Under the pieces are notes generated by a model. The model did not search any database. It saw only the letters and a program-made list of their open reading frames with translations, and was not told where the DNA came from. 24,750 nucleotides of DNA. Source: JAGLWP01 sp964444095 (GTDB taxonomy: Archaea > Nanobdellota > Nanobdellia > Pacearchaeales > GW2011-AR1). Positions 5,808 through 13,638 of this stretch are shown here, piece by piece. Each line of letters starts with the position of its first letter. Positions within the stretch are counted from its first letter, which is position 1. The DNA is taken from NCBI GenBank assembly GCA_964444095.1, contig CAYUEW010000009.1:1-24750 (forward strand). Reading direction: 5' to 3'. Both the position numbers and the translations under genes were made by a program.

Positions 5808-8272
5808 AAATCGCCGAGAGTCATTTGCTTTTTTCCTTCAATAATTTCCTTGACATTTATTCCGAAGACTTGAAAAATATTTTCTACGGCAGGAAGAATT
5901 TGTCGTTCTAAATAATATTCAATATTATATTCTCCTTTTTCTTCAGGAAGTTTTACTTTGTCTCTTACTAATTTTTTCTTTCCTTGTGTTTCAGCAATAT
6001 AATACTTTATTATGTTTCCCATATCTACTGGAATTTTTTGTTCTTGCATTTTTTTTGCAGCAATGACATGGGGGGTTATTGCTTTATATTCTGAAATTGG
6101 TTTTTTAAGTTGCGTCTTAATGAGAATGTCTTTCTGAGTAATTTTCCTTTCTTTTATTTTTTTAACTATCTCTTTTAAATATTCCAAGGCTTTCTTTTCA
6201 TTTCCGTCTTCTAAAATTTGTTTGATTATTTTGCTCTGAAGTTTTCTTGCAAGGTTGCACCAATCTCTTCGAACTGTTTCGAATCCCCTGATTTTTAATT
6301 TTCCATGGTAATCTATCAATGCATATTTCTTTTTTGCTCCAAATGTTCCTGTCCGTTTTGTTACCCAGATTCCTCTTTTGTAAAAATCTTCTAATTCAAG
6401 TTCCATTATGCCGGGCAATTCTGAATTCAATTTTTTTAGAAAGTTTTTAGCGTCTGTTTTGGTTTTCTTTCCTAATGAAAATGCAACACTATCTGTATCA
6501 GCATAGATTACTTTATATCCTGCTTTCTGTGTTTTTTCAATAGATTCCTTATTTAATTTTCTTACAAATGCTAAGATAGAATTGGAAGTTTCTGCAGAGA
6601 AATATCTTGCTCCGAAAAATGCGACATAACCATGGATAGATGCAGAGAGAAGTTTGAATGCGTTGCTCCTGGCTTTGGTTGATTGGCTTGGGTTTTTCTG
6701 GAATTCTTTTTTGAATTTTTTTCTTTGTTCAAATATTTCTTTTGCTAAAATGGGGAAAAAGCCAGGTTCTTTTTCAAAATAAAATTTTGTTTTTTTACCA
6801 TTATATTCTATTTCTGGAGATTCGTAAGAATTTTTTTCTTTTTTCTCTAAGAGAGTTGTTTTAGATAAATTGAATGAAACAATAATACTTGTATGCATAG
6901 AAGTAAAGTCAAATATTGTTATGTTGTCGTATAAGCCAGGAGTCGGTTCGTAAACAAATGCCCCTTCAGAAGAAGGTCGCTTTTTTCTTTCGCCGATTTC
7001 GTCGTAAGTTGGTCTTTTCTCTGGAATTTCATTGAATCTTTCCAAGTTATGTAAAATATATGATTCCACCTGTTTTGATAAACCATATCGAGAAACATCA
7101 AAAACAGGTTCTTGTATAATTTTTGTGAATTCTTGCAAATCTTGCCAGATTTTTTCAAATAATTTATATGTTAGAACAGAGTCGTGTAAGTTGTATTCAA
7201 AATATTTTTCCCATTCTTCCTCTTTGATTTTTAATGAATGTTTTAATTCGAAATCTTTTTTTGAATCGCCCAAAAATTCGTGTGCAACTTCATTTAAGGA
7301 CAGAGTTTCTGAATGTAGATATTGGGCGTAAGCAGTTTGTATGAATCTAAACAAATCAATATGTCCAATTCCACTAATCTTCCCAGTTGTTTTTACTCCC
7401 CGATAAAATTTTGGTTGACTATTATCTAATCCCAAACTTAGATTTACTTTATTTTTTTGCGCTCTTGCTTTTAAGTAAGGCAAATCAAATCCATCTGAAA
7501 AATAACCTGTCAAAAAATCTGGGGAGATTTCTTTCACAACCTCCACGAACCGTTCTAAAAGTTCTGCCTCGTCTTTTACATATTCTACATATATTGGTTT
7601 TTTCGGGCATTTTTTCCATGTGATTACTTTTTTGAAATTGTCTGATACTAAAGAAACCATTAAAATTTCTCCTTTCCCAATTTGCAATTCATCAACTTCA
7701 ATATCAAATGCTAAGACTTTTGGTTTAATCGCTTCTTTTTTAATCGGTTTTAAGGAAGTGGGTTTTATGCATATATCTACGTCCAAAGCCATACCTATCC
7801 CCCCAAAATCTTGGGAATTATCTAAAGATTCACCTTCAATTTCATACCAACATAATGGATTTAGTTTTTTTTCTATTATGTAATGAGTGTTGAATCCCAA
7901 ATCATAACCGCGCCGTTTTTCTATTTCTGGCATTCCTACATGTTCTGCAATATCATGTAAATCTTTGTAATTTGTGGCGAATATTTTTATTGCTTTTACT
8001 TTTTTACCAAGGAATTTTTTTTCGTGTAATTCTGTTTTCTCAACACATGTTTTTCTCCCTTTGAGGTCTAGTTTAATCTTTTCGATTTTTTTAGTTATTT
8101 CTTGTATTCGTTTTTCTTTTACGTTATCTTTTAGAATCGCCCAAAAATAAACTGGACAAGTGTCTACTAAACAGATTCTTTTGCCTTTGCTGTCGCGTCC
8201 AATGATTTTTGTATAATTTCTACCTTCAAAATCAAAATAATCATAGTCAATTGGAATGAAATCCGTTTTCAT
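5804..8272 (-). CDS. polB: Family B DNA polymerase (replicative type) with divergent motifs A and B
   Basis: This 822-residue protein has the full archaeal PolB layout. The 3'-5' exonuclease motifs are intact: Exo I FDIEV (Asp190, Glu192), Exo II SDGFDLPY (Asp263) and Exo III YNLHD (Tyr360, Asp364). Polymerase motif A reads DFTSMHTSII with catalytic Asp455. Motif B reads KLLSASIHGY with Lys540. Motif C is YADTDS (Asp592, Asp594). KKKY at 647-650 and RGFETVRRDW follow. In typical members motif A is SLYPS and motif B contains NSxYG. Here both tyrosines are His (His460, His547) and the Asn is Ala544. The C-terminus is a PCNA-binding peptide, QMTLGDF (816-822). The start ATG is 25 nt from a TATA-like box at 8293-8302. 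All catalytic carboxylates are present, so I expect an active enzyme. Confidence 0.95.
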   Translation of the reverse strand: MKTDFIPIDYDYFDFEGRNYTKIIGRDSKGKRICLVDTCPVYFWAILKDNVKEKRIQEITKKIEKIKLDLKGRKTCVEKTELHEKKFLGKKVKAIKIFATNYKDLHDIAEHVGMPEIEKRRGYDLGFNTHYIIEKKLNPLCWYEIEGESLDNSQDFGGIGMALDVDICIKPTSLKPIKKEAIKPKVLAFDIEVDELQIGKGEILMVSLVSDNFKKVITWKKCPKKPIYVEYVKDEAELLERFVEVVKEISPDFLTGYFSDGFDLPYLKARAQKNKVNLSLGLDNSQPKFYRGVKTTGKISGIGHIDLFRFIQTAYAQYLHSETLSLNEVAHEFLGDSKKDFELKHSLKIKEEEWEKYFEYNLHDSVLTYKLFEKIWQDLQEFTKIIQEPVFDVSRYGLSKQVESYILHNLERFNEIPEKRPTYDEIGERKKRPSSEGAFVYEPTPGLYDNITIFDFTSMHTSIIVSFNLSKTTLLEKKEKNSYESPEIEYNGKKTKFYFEKEPGFFPILAKEIFEQRKKFKKEFQKNPSQSTKARSNAFKLLSASIHGYVAFFGARYFSAETSNSILAFVRKLNKESIEKTQKAGYKVIYADTDSVAFSLGKKTKTDAKNFLKKLNSELPGIMELELEDFYKRGIWVTKRTGTFGAKKKYALIDYHGKLKIRGFETVRRDWCNLARKLQSKIIKQILEDGNEKKALEYLKEIVKKIKERKITQKDILIKTQLKKPISEYKAITPHVIAAKKMQEQKIPVDMGNIIKYYIAETQGKKKLVRDKVKLPEEKGEYNIEYYLERQILPAVENIFQVFGINVKEIIEGKKQMTLGDF

Positions 8273-8288
8273 GTTTGAATAAAATATC

Positions 8289-8390
8289 TTAATTATTTAA
8301 AACTAGGGTTTTGATTGTGCTGTTAGTTTGAATTAATATATAATCCAAGAAGGTTAACATCCAGAGTGTTAAACTTAATAAAATTTCCAT
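8289..8390 (-). CDS. Possible 33-residue hydrophobic peptide
   Basis: An ATG at 8390 opens a 33-codon frame that fills most of the gap between the small membrane protein at 8430 and polB. The first 20 residues are hydrophobic (MEILLSLTLWMLTFLDYILI) and could form one membrane helix. No ribosome binding site and only a poor T-rich TATA candidate are visible. It overlaps the polB TATA box, so it may be chance. Confidence 0.2.
   Translation of the reverse strand: MEILLSLTLWMLTFLDYILIQTNSTIKTLVLNN
8293..8302 (-). promoter_or_regulatory. TATA-like box of polB
   Basis: The minus strand reads TTTTAAATAA, centred about 25 nt before the polB ATG at 8272, which predicts a leaderless mRNA. The rest of the gap up to 8429 holds a possible 33-codon ORF and a short inverted repeat (TTAACA/TGTTAA at about 8354-8372). 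Confidence 0.5.
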
Positions 8391-8429
8391 TAAAAAGAGG
8401 AGTTCTTAAAAAAATAAGTAAAAAATCAT

Positions 8430-8639
8430 TTAATCAAAGATTCTCTTCACCAAAGGAATTCCAAAGATAAATGCTAAAAGTAAATACCAATACCAGTCAA
8501 GCTTTTGCACTGCTTCTAAAAATGCTGGCCATGCAGTTATCAATGTAAGAGTTGCAAAAATCGCTGCAATCTGAGCTAGTTTAACATCATACCACTTAAG
8601 CTTTTTCACATAATTTTTTGCCCAGGTAATAAGTCTCAT
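8430..8639 (-). CDS. Small membrane protein, unknown function
   Basis: The 69-residue protein begins with a basic amphipathic stretch (MRLITWAKNYVKKLKWYDVK). It then has two hydrophobic segments at about residues 21-42 and 48-65, and ends in VKRIFD. I do not recognise a family. The frame is open to an ATG at 8669. I prefer ATG 8639 because a TATA-like element (TATTTAAATATAATC region, 8652-8666) lies about 24 nt before it and contains the upstream ATG. Single gene, divergent from the HerA-like ATPase. Confidence 0.6.
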   Translation of the reverse strand: MRLITWAKNYVKKLKWYDVKLAQIAAIFATLTLITAWPAFLEAVQKLDWYWYLLLAFIFGIPLVKRIFD

Positions 8640-8746
8640 TTTTTCACTTCCATATTTAAATATAATCACTGTTGTTTAAATATTTTCTTATTATTAATCT
8701 TTATATCAAACAAAACAATTAAAAATCTCCATGGCTATTTGTCTTT

Positions 8747-10057
8747 ATGCCTTATGATATTACAATCGGTCGAGATAAATCTGATAAAGAAAATTTTCAA
8801 GAAAGAGGATTGGTTTTTGTTGGAAAGGGTTTTGTGAAGATGGGGCAATATACTTCTTTGAGCAATAAAATTTTGATGGATGTTGCGCGGAGTCATGTGA
8901 TTTTGGTTGCAGGGAAGAGAGGTTCTGGTAAAAGTTATACTTTGGGAGTTATTACTGAAGAACTTGCGAATCTTCCAAAAGAAGTGAGTCAGAATATTGG
9001 TTCTTTGATTTTTGATACAATGGGAATTTATTGGACAATGAAATTTGAGAATGAGAAAGACAAGGCGCTTTTGCGAGAATGGAAATTAGAACCCAAGAGT
9101 TTACCTGTGAAAGTTTTTGTGCCGTTTGGGCATTTTGATTTCTATGTAGAAAAAGGAATTTCCGTAGATGAAAAATTTGCCCTTGATGTTACAGAATTAT
9201 CTTCAGATGATTGGATAACTACTTTTGGATTGGATATGATAAATCCTGTTTCAGTAATGATCCAGAGAACAATTAATCAATTAAAAAATCAGCGAACTTT
9301 TGAAATAAAGGATATTGTTTTAGATTTGGAAAAAGATGAGAAAAATCCATTTGAAGTGAAGAATGCGGCGATTGGTTTGTTTGAAGCAGCAGATACTTGG
9401 GGGATTTTTGCAAAAGGAGAGGACAGCCCCACAAAAGTGAGGGATTTGGTTGTTGGAGGGAGAACGACTGTTTTGGATTTAAGTGTTTACAATTCTGTTG
9501 GTGCGTTTAATGTTCGTGCATTGGTAATAAGTTTGATTTCAAGAAAGATTTTCAAAGAGCGGATGGCAGCAAGGAAAGAGGAGGAGGTTAAAGCTGTTTC
9601 GAGTAGTCTTAGTTTTTCTTCAGAGACTGAAAAGAAAGAACATCCTTTGGTTTGGTTATTCATTGATGAAGCACATGAATTTTTACCAGCAGAAGGAAAG
9701 ACTGTGGCGACAGATGCTTTGATTCAACTTTTGAGAGAAGGAAGGCAACCAGGAATTTCTGTTGTTTTGGCTACGCAACAGCCAGGGAAAATTCACACAG
9801 ATGTTATGACTCAGTCTGATATTGTTATCGCACACAGAGTTACAAGCCAGCCAGACTTAGAAGCGTTGAATCATATTATGCAGAGTTATCTTTTAGATAG
9901 TATAAAAAAATACATGGATGATTTGCCTGGATTGAAAGGTTCGGCGATAATTCTTGATGATAATTCAGAAAGGATTTATCCTATGAGAATGCGTCCGAGA
10001 TTTACTTGGCACGGTGGTGAAGCACCAACAGCAATTAGAAAGAAGAAGGGATTATAA
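8747..10057 (+). CDS. HerA/FtsK-superfamily ATPase (DUF87 type)
   Basis: This 436-residue protein has a short N-terminal beta-rich region (about 1-45) resembling the HAS barrel. A RecA-like motor core follows. Walker A is GKRGSGKS (56-63). Walker B is LVWLFIDEAH (301-310, Asp307-Glu308). The sensor is VLATQQP (340-346), and LLREGRQPG (329-336) supplies candidate arginine fingers. HerA proteins form hexameric DNA translocases and usually act with NurA nuclease and Mre11-Rad50 in end resection. No nurA, mre11 or rad50 is in this window, so its partner is unknown and a different role among HerA-like ATPases is possible. A TATA-like AATTAAAAAT at 8717-8726 lies 25 nt before the ATG, giving a leaderless start. 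The 3' end overlaps the convergent methyltransferase gene by 6 bp. Confidence 0.88.
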   Translation: MPYDITIGRDKSDKENFQERGLVFVGKGFVKMGQYTSLSNKILMDVARSHVILVAGKRGSGKSYTLGVITEELANLPKEVSQNIGSLIFDTMGIYWTMKFENEKDKALLREWKLEPKSLPVKVFVPFGHFDFYVEKGISVDEKFALDVTELSSDDWITTFGLDMINPVSVMIQRTINQLKNQRTFEIKDIVLDLEKDEKNPFEVKNAAIGLFEAADTWGIFAKGEDSPTKVRDLVVGGRTTVLDLSVYNSVGAFNVRALVISLISRKIFKERMAARKEEEVKAVSSSLSFSSETEKKEHPLVWLFIDEAHEFLPAEGKTVATDALIQLLREGRQPGISVVLATQQPGKIHTDVMTQSDIVIAHRVTSQPDLEALNHIMQSYLLDSIKKYMDDLPGLKGSAIILDDNSERIYPMRMRPRFTWHGGEAPTAIRKKKGL

Positions 10058-10831
10058 AACTCTAAAATCAACTCTTACTCTAATTTTGTAAGGAGCGATT
10101 TCTCCAGCAGATTTTGTTCCAAGTATTTTTATTTTCTTTTTATTTTCTTTAGCTTCTTGTTTGATTTTTTCAACAATTAATTTAACGTCAACTTCTTTGC
10201 AAAAGTCATAATAAAAAATTCGTGTTCCTTTTTTGCTGATTTTAAACGCTTCTTTCAAAAAAGTATCTTTTAATTGTGGGCGGGGCATTACAATAACATC
10301 AAATTTTTCTTTTAATTTAGGAATAACTTTTTTAATATCCCCTGGGATTAATTCAACTTTTTCTTTAAGTTTATTTAATTCAATATTTAACTGAGCGTAT
10401 TTGTTTGCTTCTCGATTTATTTCATTAGAATAAACTTTTCCTGCTTTTGAATTTTTAGCAGCTATGATTGAAAAAGGGGCTACGCCTGCGAACATCACTA
10501 AAACTTTTTCTCCTTTCTTAATCTTTGATGCAATTTCTTTTCGTTCATTACTTAGCCGAGATGAAAAATAAGTTTTGTCTATATTAAATCTGAAAACACA
10601 TTTATTCTCTTTATACAAAACTTCTTTTGTGTTTTCTCCTGCAAGATGTTTTGTCTGCATTTTTCTTAATCGTCCAGAGAATTTTCCAACTTTTTCTAAA
10701 ACTGTTTTGATAGAAGAATTTTCTTTTAAAATTTTATTAGCAAACTTTTTTTTGTTTGTTAATTTAAAATCCTTAGGAAATTTGGCAATTGCAATATTGC
10801 CAAAAATATCAAATGCTCTAACTTTGTTCAT
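10052..10831 (-). CDS. Trm5/TYW2-like tRNA methyltransferase
   Basis: This 259-residue class I SAM-dependent methyltransferase carries the Trm5/TYW2 family signature. It has HLAGENTKEVLYKENKC (62-78), DKTYFSSRLSNER (85-97), the SAM-binding loop MFAGVAPFSI (113-122) and SNEINREANKYAQLNI (135-150). Trm5 makes m1G37 in tRNA, which protects the reading frame. Two features are atypical. The NLP motif expected near residue 181 reads MPRP (182-185), so its Asn is absent. The N-terminus is also short, so the full D1 domain of larger Trm5 proteins is missing. A related specificity (TYW2-like) cannot be excluded. A TATA-like box about 26 nt upstream predicts a leaderless transcript. Confidence 0.82.
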   Translation of the reverse strand: MNKVRAFDIFGNIAIAKFPKDFKLTNKKKFANKILKENSSIKTVLEKVGKFSGRLRKMQTKHLAGENTKEVLYKENKCVFRFNIDKTYFSSRLSNERKEIASKIKKGEKVLVMFAGVAPFSIIAAKNSKAGKVYSNEINREANKYAQLNIELNKLKEKVELIPGDIKKVIPKLKEKFDVIVMPRPQLKDTFLKEAFKISKKGTRIFYYDFCKEVDVKLIVEKIKQEAKENKKKIKILGTKSAGEIAPYKIRVRVDFRVL

Positions 10832-10872
10832 ATAAAGAAAAAATTGTAGAAGTTATTAAATGTTATGTGAGG

Positions 10873-11781
10873 CTATTTGGGCGCCTTGTCTGATTTTCTG
10901 TTCATTTCTTCTTGTGCTGTTTTTGCTTGGGTTATTCTATCTCTTTCAGCTTGTGCTGCTACTCTCCTTTGTAATCTTTTTTGTTCATCAAACACTTGTA
11001 TCCCTATTGTAGTTACCCACTCCCTAAACTTTTTATTGAAAATCACAATGAATAAAGAAAGTGCTAAAACAATAATCATCACAATCCCCCCTTCTTTAAA
11101 GATTAAGTTTACTGCTCCTCTTTGAGCCCATACTTTAATTAAACGATATATTAAGAAACCAACCCACATAACCCACAATACAATTTCTATGAGCACCTTT
11201 CCAATACTCATCTTTGAAATTTGAGCATTTCCAGTTAACATTACCGAAGCACCTAACATAATGATGAAAGGGAGAACAGATGTTAATGTTAGCGCTAAAG
11301 CAGTATATCCTGCTAACATATTATACATTTCTCCTGGAGTAACATAAACAATTGCTAAAAAGCTAACTCCTAATCCAATTAAGAATTGTAAGAATCCATT
11401 TGGAGGAAAATCGAGAAATTTAAGAATGCCGACAATAAAAACAAGAAGTGTAAACCACATAATATATTTAATTATATTTATATCAAAAGTTGTATCTTGT
11501 GCAAATCCTGTGAACATAGCTTTAATTGCACTTTCTTCTTCTTCTATAGGCATATCTTTTATTCCCCCTTCTGCCTCAGGATCTTTTCCATCAAGATTTT
11601 CAATAATTCCTTGTCCTGTAACACTAGCATTTTGAGAAATATTAACAAAAGATAATGCAATTGCAAAAACAAAAAAAGCGATTATTGAAATTGCTAACCA
11701 TTGTTTTTGAGTCAATGTTTTTTTAGAAACTTTTTTCTTAGAATTAGAAACTTTCTTTTGCGTTGTCTTCCCTCTCTTCAT
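10873..11781 (-). CDS. Multispanning membrane protein, unknown function
   Basis: This 302-residue protein has a very basic N-terminus (residues 1-25). The first membrane helix is at about 28-46. A roughly 55-residue acidic outer loop with NISQNASVTGQG and DMPIEEEES follows, then five more hydrophobic segments (about 104-122, 130-147, 153-175, 195-213, 231-248). The cytoplasmic tail (250-302) is charged and coiled-coil-like. I recognise no transporter or enzyme motif. A TATA-like TTTATAAAT at about 11803-11811 is 25 nt before the ATG. It lies in a minus-strand run with the next gene upstream (11818-12396) but seems to have its own promoter. Confidence 0.75.
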   Translation of the reverse strand: MKRGKTTQKKVSNSKKKVSKKTLTQKQWLAISIIAFFVFAIALSFVNISQNASVTGQGIIENLDGKDPEAEGGIKDMPIEEEESAIKAMFTGFAQDTTFDINIIKYIMWFTLLVFIVGILKFLDFPPNGFLQFLIGLGVSFLAIVYVTPGEMYNMLAGYTALALTLTSVLPFIIMLGASVMLTGNAQISKMSIGKVLIEIVLWVMWVGFLIYRLIKVWAQRGAVNLIFKEGGIVMIIVLALSLFIVIFNKKFREWVTTIGIQVFDEQKRLQRRVAAQAERDRITQAKTAQEEMNRKSDKAPK

Positions 11782-11817
11782 ATTTGTTAAACAACTTTGT
11801 TATTTATAAATATTTTG

Positions 11818-12396
11818 CTAATTTAAATCAATTGGTAAACTGGTGTGTGTATTATATACATTAGAAATTTTGCCTTCTGTATTAAATTCAACTATGTATT
11901 GTCCGTTTTTTACTCTTGATGATTTTTTTAATGTAGAATATAATTTTTCTCTACGACTATTAGAACCTAAATTGTGTTCCTCTGGATTTGAAATTATTTT
12001 TTTGAGAGCACCTAAACTTGTATCAAAAACAACATAAACTAAACCATCTGCGTCTCTTTGCATTAAACCAAAATTAGAAATGATTTTATCAGAAGCAAGT
12101 TTTTGTAATAATCCTTTCCCTTCTAAATAATTGTTTGAAGGAATTTCTCTTGGTTCAATATAAAGTTCTTGAGTAACTTTTTCTGCTTTGAATTTATTGT
12201 ATAACTCCCATCCTGCATTGAAAGCTATGGTTCCAGCAAGAATTGAAACTCCAATTATTTTCAAAAGATTTCTTGTTTTAGGGAAAGTTCTTTCTCTTTT
12301 TTCTGCTTTCCTTATTTCTTTTTCTCTCTCTTTTTCATATCCTGCTAAGAGAGCAGTTCTTTCTTCTTCTGTAATTATTGGTTCACCATCATCCAT
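11818..12396 (-). CDS. Single-pass membrane protein, unknown function
   Basis: This 192-residue protein has an acidic/basic, helical cytoplasmic N-terminus (residues 1-42), one membrane helix at about 44-63 and a soluble C-terminal domain of about 125 residues. The C-terminal domain contains an alternating hydrophobic stretch (GLVYVVFDTSLGALKKI) and no cysteines. No family is recognised. A TATA-like AGATTATAAAT at 12416-12426 is 25 nt before the ATG, so transcription is probably leaderless and divergent from the gene at 12526. Confidence 0.7.
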   Translation of the reverse strand: MDDGEPIITEEERTALLAGYEKEREKEIRKAEKRERTFPKTRNLLKIIGVSILAGTIAFNAGWELYNKFKAEKVTQELYIEPREIPSNNYLEGKGLLQKLASDKIISNFGLMQRDADGLVYVVFDTSLGALKKIISNPEEHNLGSNSRREKLYSTLKKSSRVKNGQYIVEFNTEGKISNVYNTHTSLPIDLN

Positions 12397-12496
12397 GCTT
12401 TTATCTTCTCTTTTTTATTTATAATCTTTTCGGTTATCACCACTTAAGAGTTAATACGCTTGAACTCTTTCAAGCAAATTAATTTTAAAGACAAAA

Positions 12497-12505
12497 TTTA
12501 TAAAA
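12497..12505 (+). promoter_or_regulatory. TATA-like box of the charged-tail membrane protein
   Basis: TTTATAAAA is centred 25 nt before the ATG at 12526. This decides the start: the frame is open to an ATG at 12460, but that codon lies upstream of the box. Confidence 0.55.
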
Positions 12506-12525
12506 ACTCTAACCTTAACCTGCAT

Positions 12526-13632
12526 ATGAAAAAGGGGATGTTATTTTTGTCTATGTTTTTAACAGTAATGTTAATTAGTTTTATTGGGGCGTCTTCTCTC
12601 TCGTTGAGCTTTTTTTTAGATAGTATTTCTGGCGATAATTTGACGATTCTTTTGGTTTTTGTGGTTTCTTTTTCAGTTCTTTTTTTCTCTTTGAATAAAG
12701 GGTTTCATGGCAATAAACCAATAGCAGCAGTTATTTCTTTTGCTTTAGCATTTGGGATTACTTACTGGGTAAATGATAGGGGTTTTAATATTGGAGGATT
12801 TATGTATGACTTGGGAATTTCCACGGAATTTTTATCTATATTAGTTCCTATTTTAGCAATTGCTTTAATAGTTTTTTTGGCTTTTATGCTTAAGAAAAAT
12901 TCCTTGTGGGTCTTTGGAGGATTTTTATTGGCTTCTGCATTTTTTGTTTATGAAAAAGCGCTTGTGATTCTTTTAGGGCTTGCTTTAATTTTAATTAGAT
13001 TATTCCTTGGGAAAAATAAGGGGAGCAGAGAAGAACGTTATGGGGATAGAGCAGATAAACAAGCTTTCAAAAGAAGAAAAACAGAAGATAGAAGAGAAAG
13101 ACTAAAAGAAAGGAATAAAGAAATGAGGGGAAAGAGAAGAGAAAGGGAAGAAGAAAGAAAAGAGGAAAGAAAGAAAAGAGAAAGGGAACATAGGAGAGAA
13201 GAAGATTTAGCGAAGTTAAGAAAGAGACAAGAAGAAAGAATAAAAGAAGAAGAAAGAAAGAAAAAACAAGCGAGAGAAGAGGAAGAAGAAAGAAGGAGTA
13301 GAAGAAAGTCTCGGAGTTCTAGAAAACCTAGAAGAGATTATGAAGAGGATATGGATAAAAAGACAAGAGGAAGAAAAGAAGAAGCAAAGAGAAGAGAGAG
13401 AAAAAGATATGAAGAGGATAAGAGACAAGAAAGAAAAAGAGAGGAAAGAAAGCAGATTGAAACAAGAGAGGTGCAAGAAGAGAGAAAAGAAAGAGAACAA
13501 AAAAGATTAGCAGAAGAATTACATTCCTTGAAACGGAAATATAATGAGATTCAAAGAAGAGATCCTGGCGATCCACGTTTAAGAGAATTAGTAAAAGAGA
13601 TTAAACGAATAAGAAGTCGAAGGCGTAGGTAG
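12526..13632 (+). CDS. Polytopic membrane protein with a long Arg/Lys/Glu-rich cytoplasmic tail
   Basis: The 368-residue product has two unlike halves. Residues 1-162 contain about six hydrophobic segments (about 5-23, 38-56, 64-82, 103-122, 127-141, 145-162). Residues 163-368 are almost only Arg, Lys and Glu with few hydrophobics, predicted as a long single alpha-helix or coiled coil. The last 50 residues (ELHSLKRKYNEIQRRDPGDP and following) regain some heptad hydrophobics and could fold or dimerise. The tail is encoded by AGA, GAA and AAA codons, making the plus strand polypurine. The membrane half resembles no family I know. A scaffold or nucleic-acid-tethering role is possible but is pure inference. 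Confidence 0.75.
   Translation: MKKGMLFLSMFLTVMLISFIGASSLSLSFFLDSISGDNLTILLVFVVSFSVLFFSLNKGFHGNKPIAAVISFALAFGITYWVNDRGFNIGGFMYDLGISTEFLSILVPILAIALIVFLAFMLKKNSLWVFGGFLLASAFFVYEKALVILLGLALILIRLFLGKNKGSREERYGDRADKQAFKRRKTEDRRERLKERNKEMRGKRREREEERKEERKKREREHRREEDLAKLRKRQEERIKEEERKKKQAREEEEERRSRRKSRSSRKPRRDYEEDMDKKTRGRKEEAKRRERKRYEEDKRQERKREERKQIETREVQEERKEREQKRLAEELHSLKRKYNEIQRRDPGDPRLRELVKEIKRIRSRRRR
13020..13630 (+). repeat. Polypurine, low-complexity coding tract
   Basis: The plus strand is overwhelmingly A and G across about 600 nt, including an uninterrupted purine run of 64 nt at 13125-13188. It encodes the Arg/Lys/Glu tail of the gene at 12526. The irregular GAAAGA/GAAGAA repeats suggest growth by slippage. 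Long purine strands can form triplex structures in vitro. Confidence 0.85.
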
Positions 13633-13638
13633 TTAAAT

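Noticed and set aside
6255..6295. TTCGAATCCC stretch resembling a tRNA T-loop
   Set aside because: It lies inside the conserved PolB segment RGFETVRRDW, and no cloverleaf can be drawn around it.
12460..12525. Extension of the charged-tail membrane protein to the ATG at 12460
   Set aside because: It contains the TATA-like box that fits a leaderless start at 12526, and it would place a polar segment before what looks like the natural signal or first helix.
13216..13576. Minus-strand frames rich in Phe, Ser and Leu
   Set aside because: They are the complement of the polypurine tract. Lack of purine-strand stops explains their length, and no promoter is visible.
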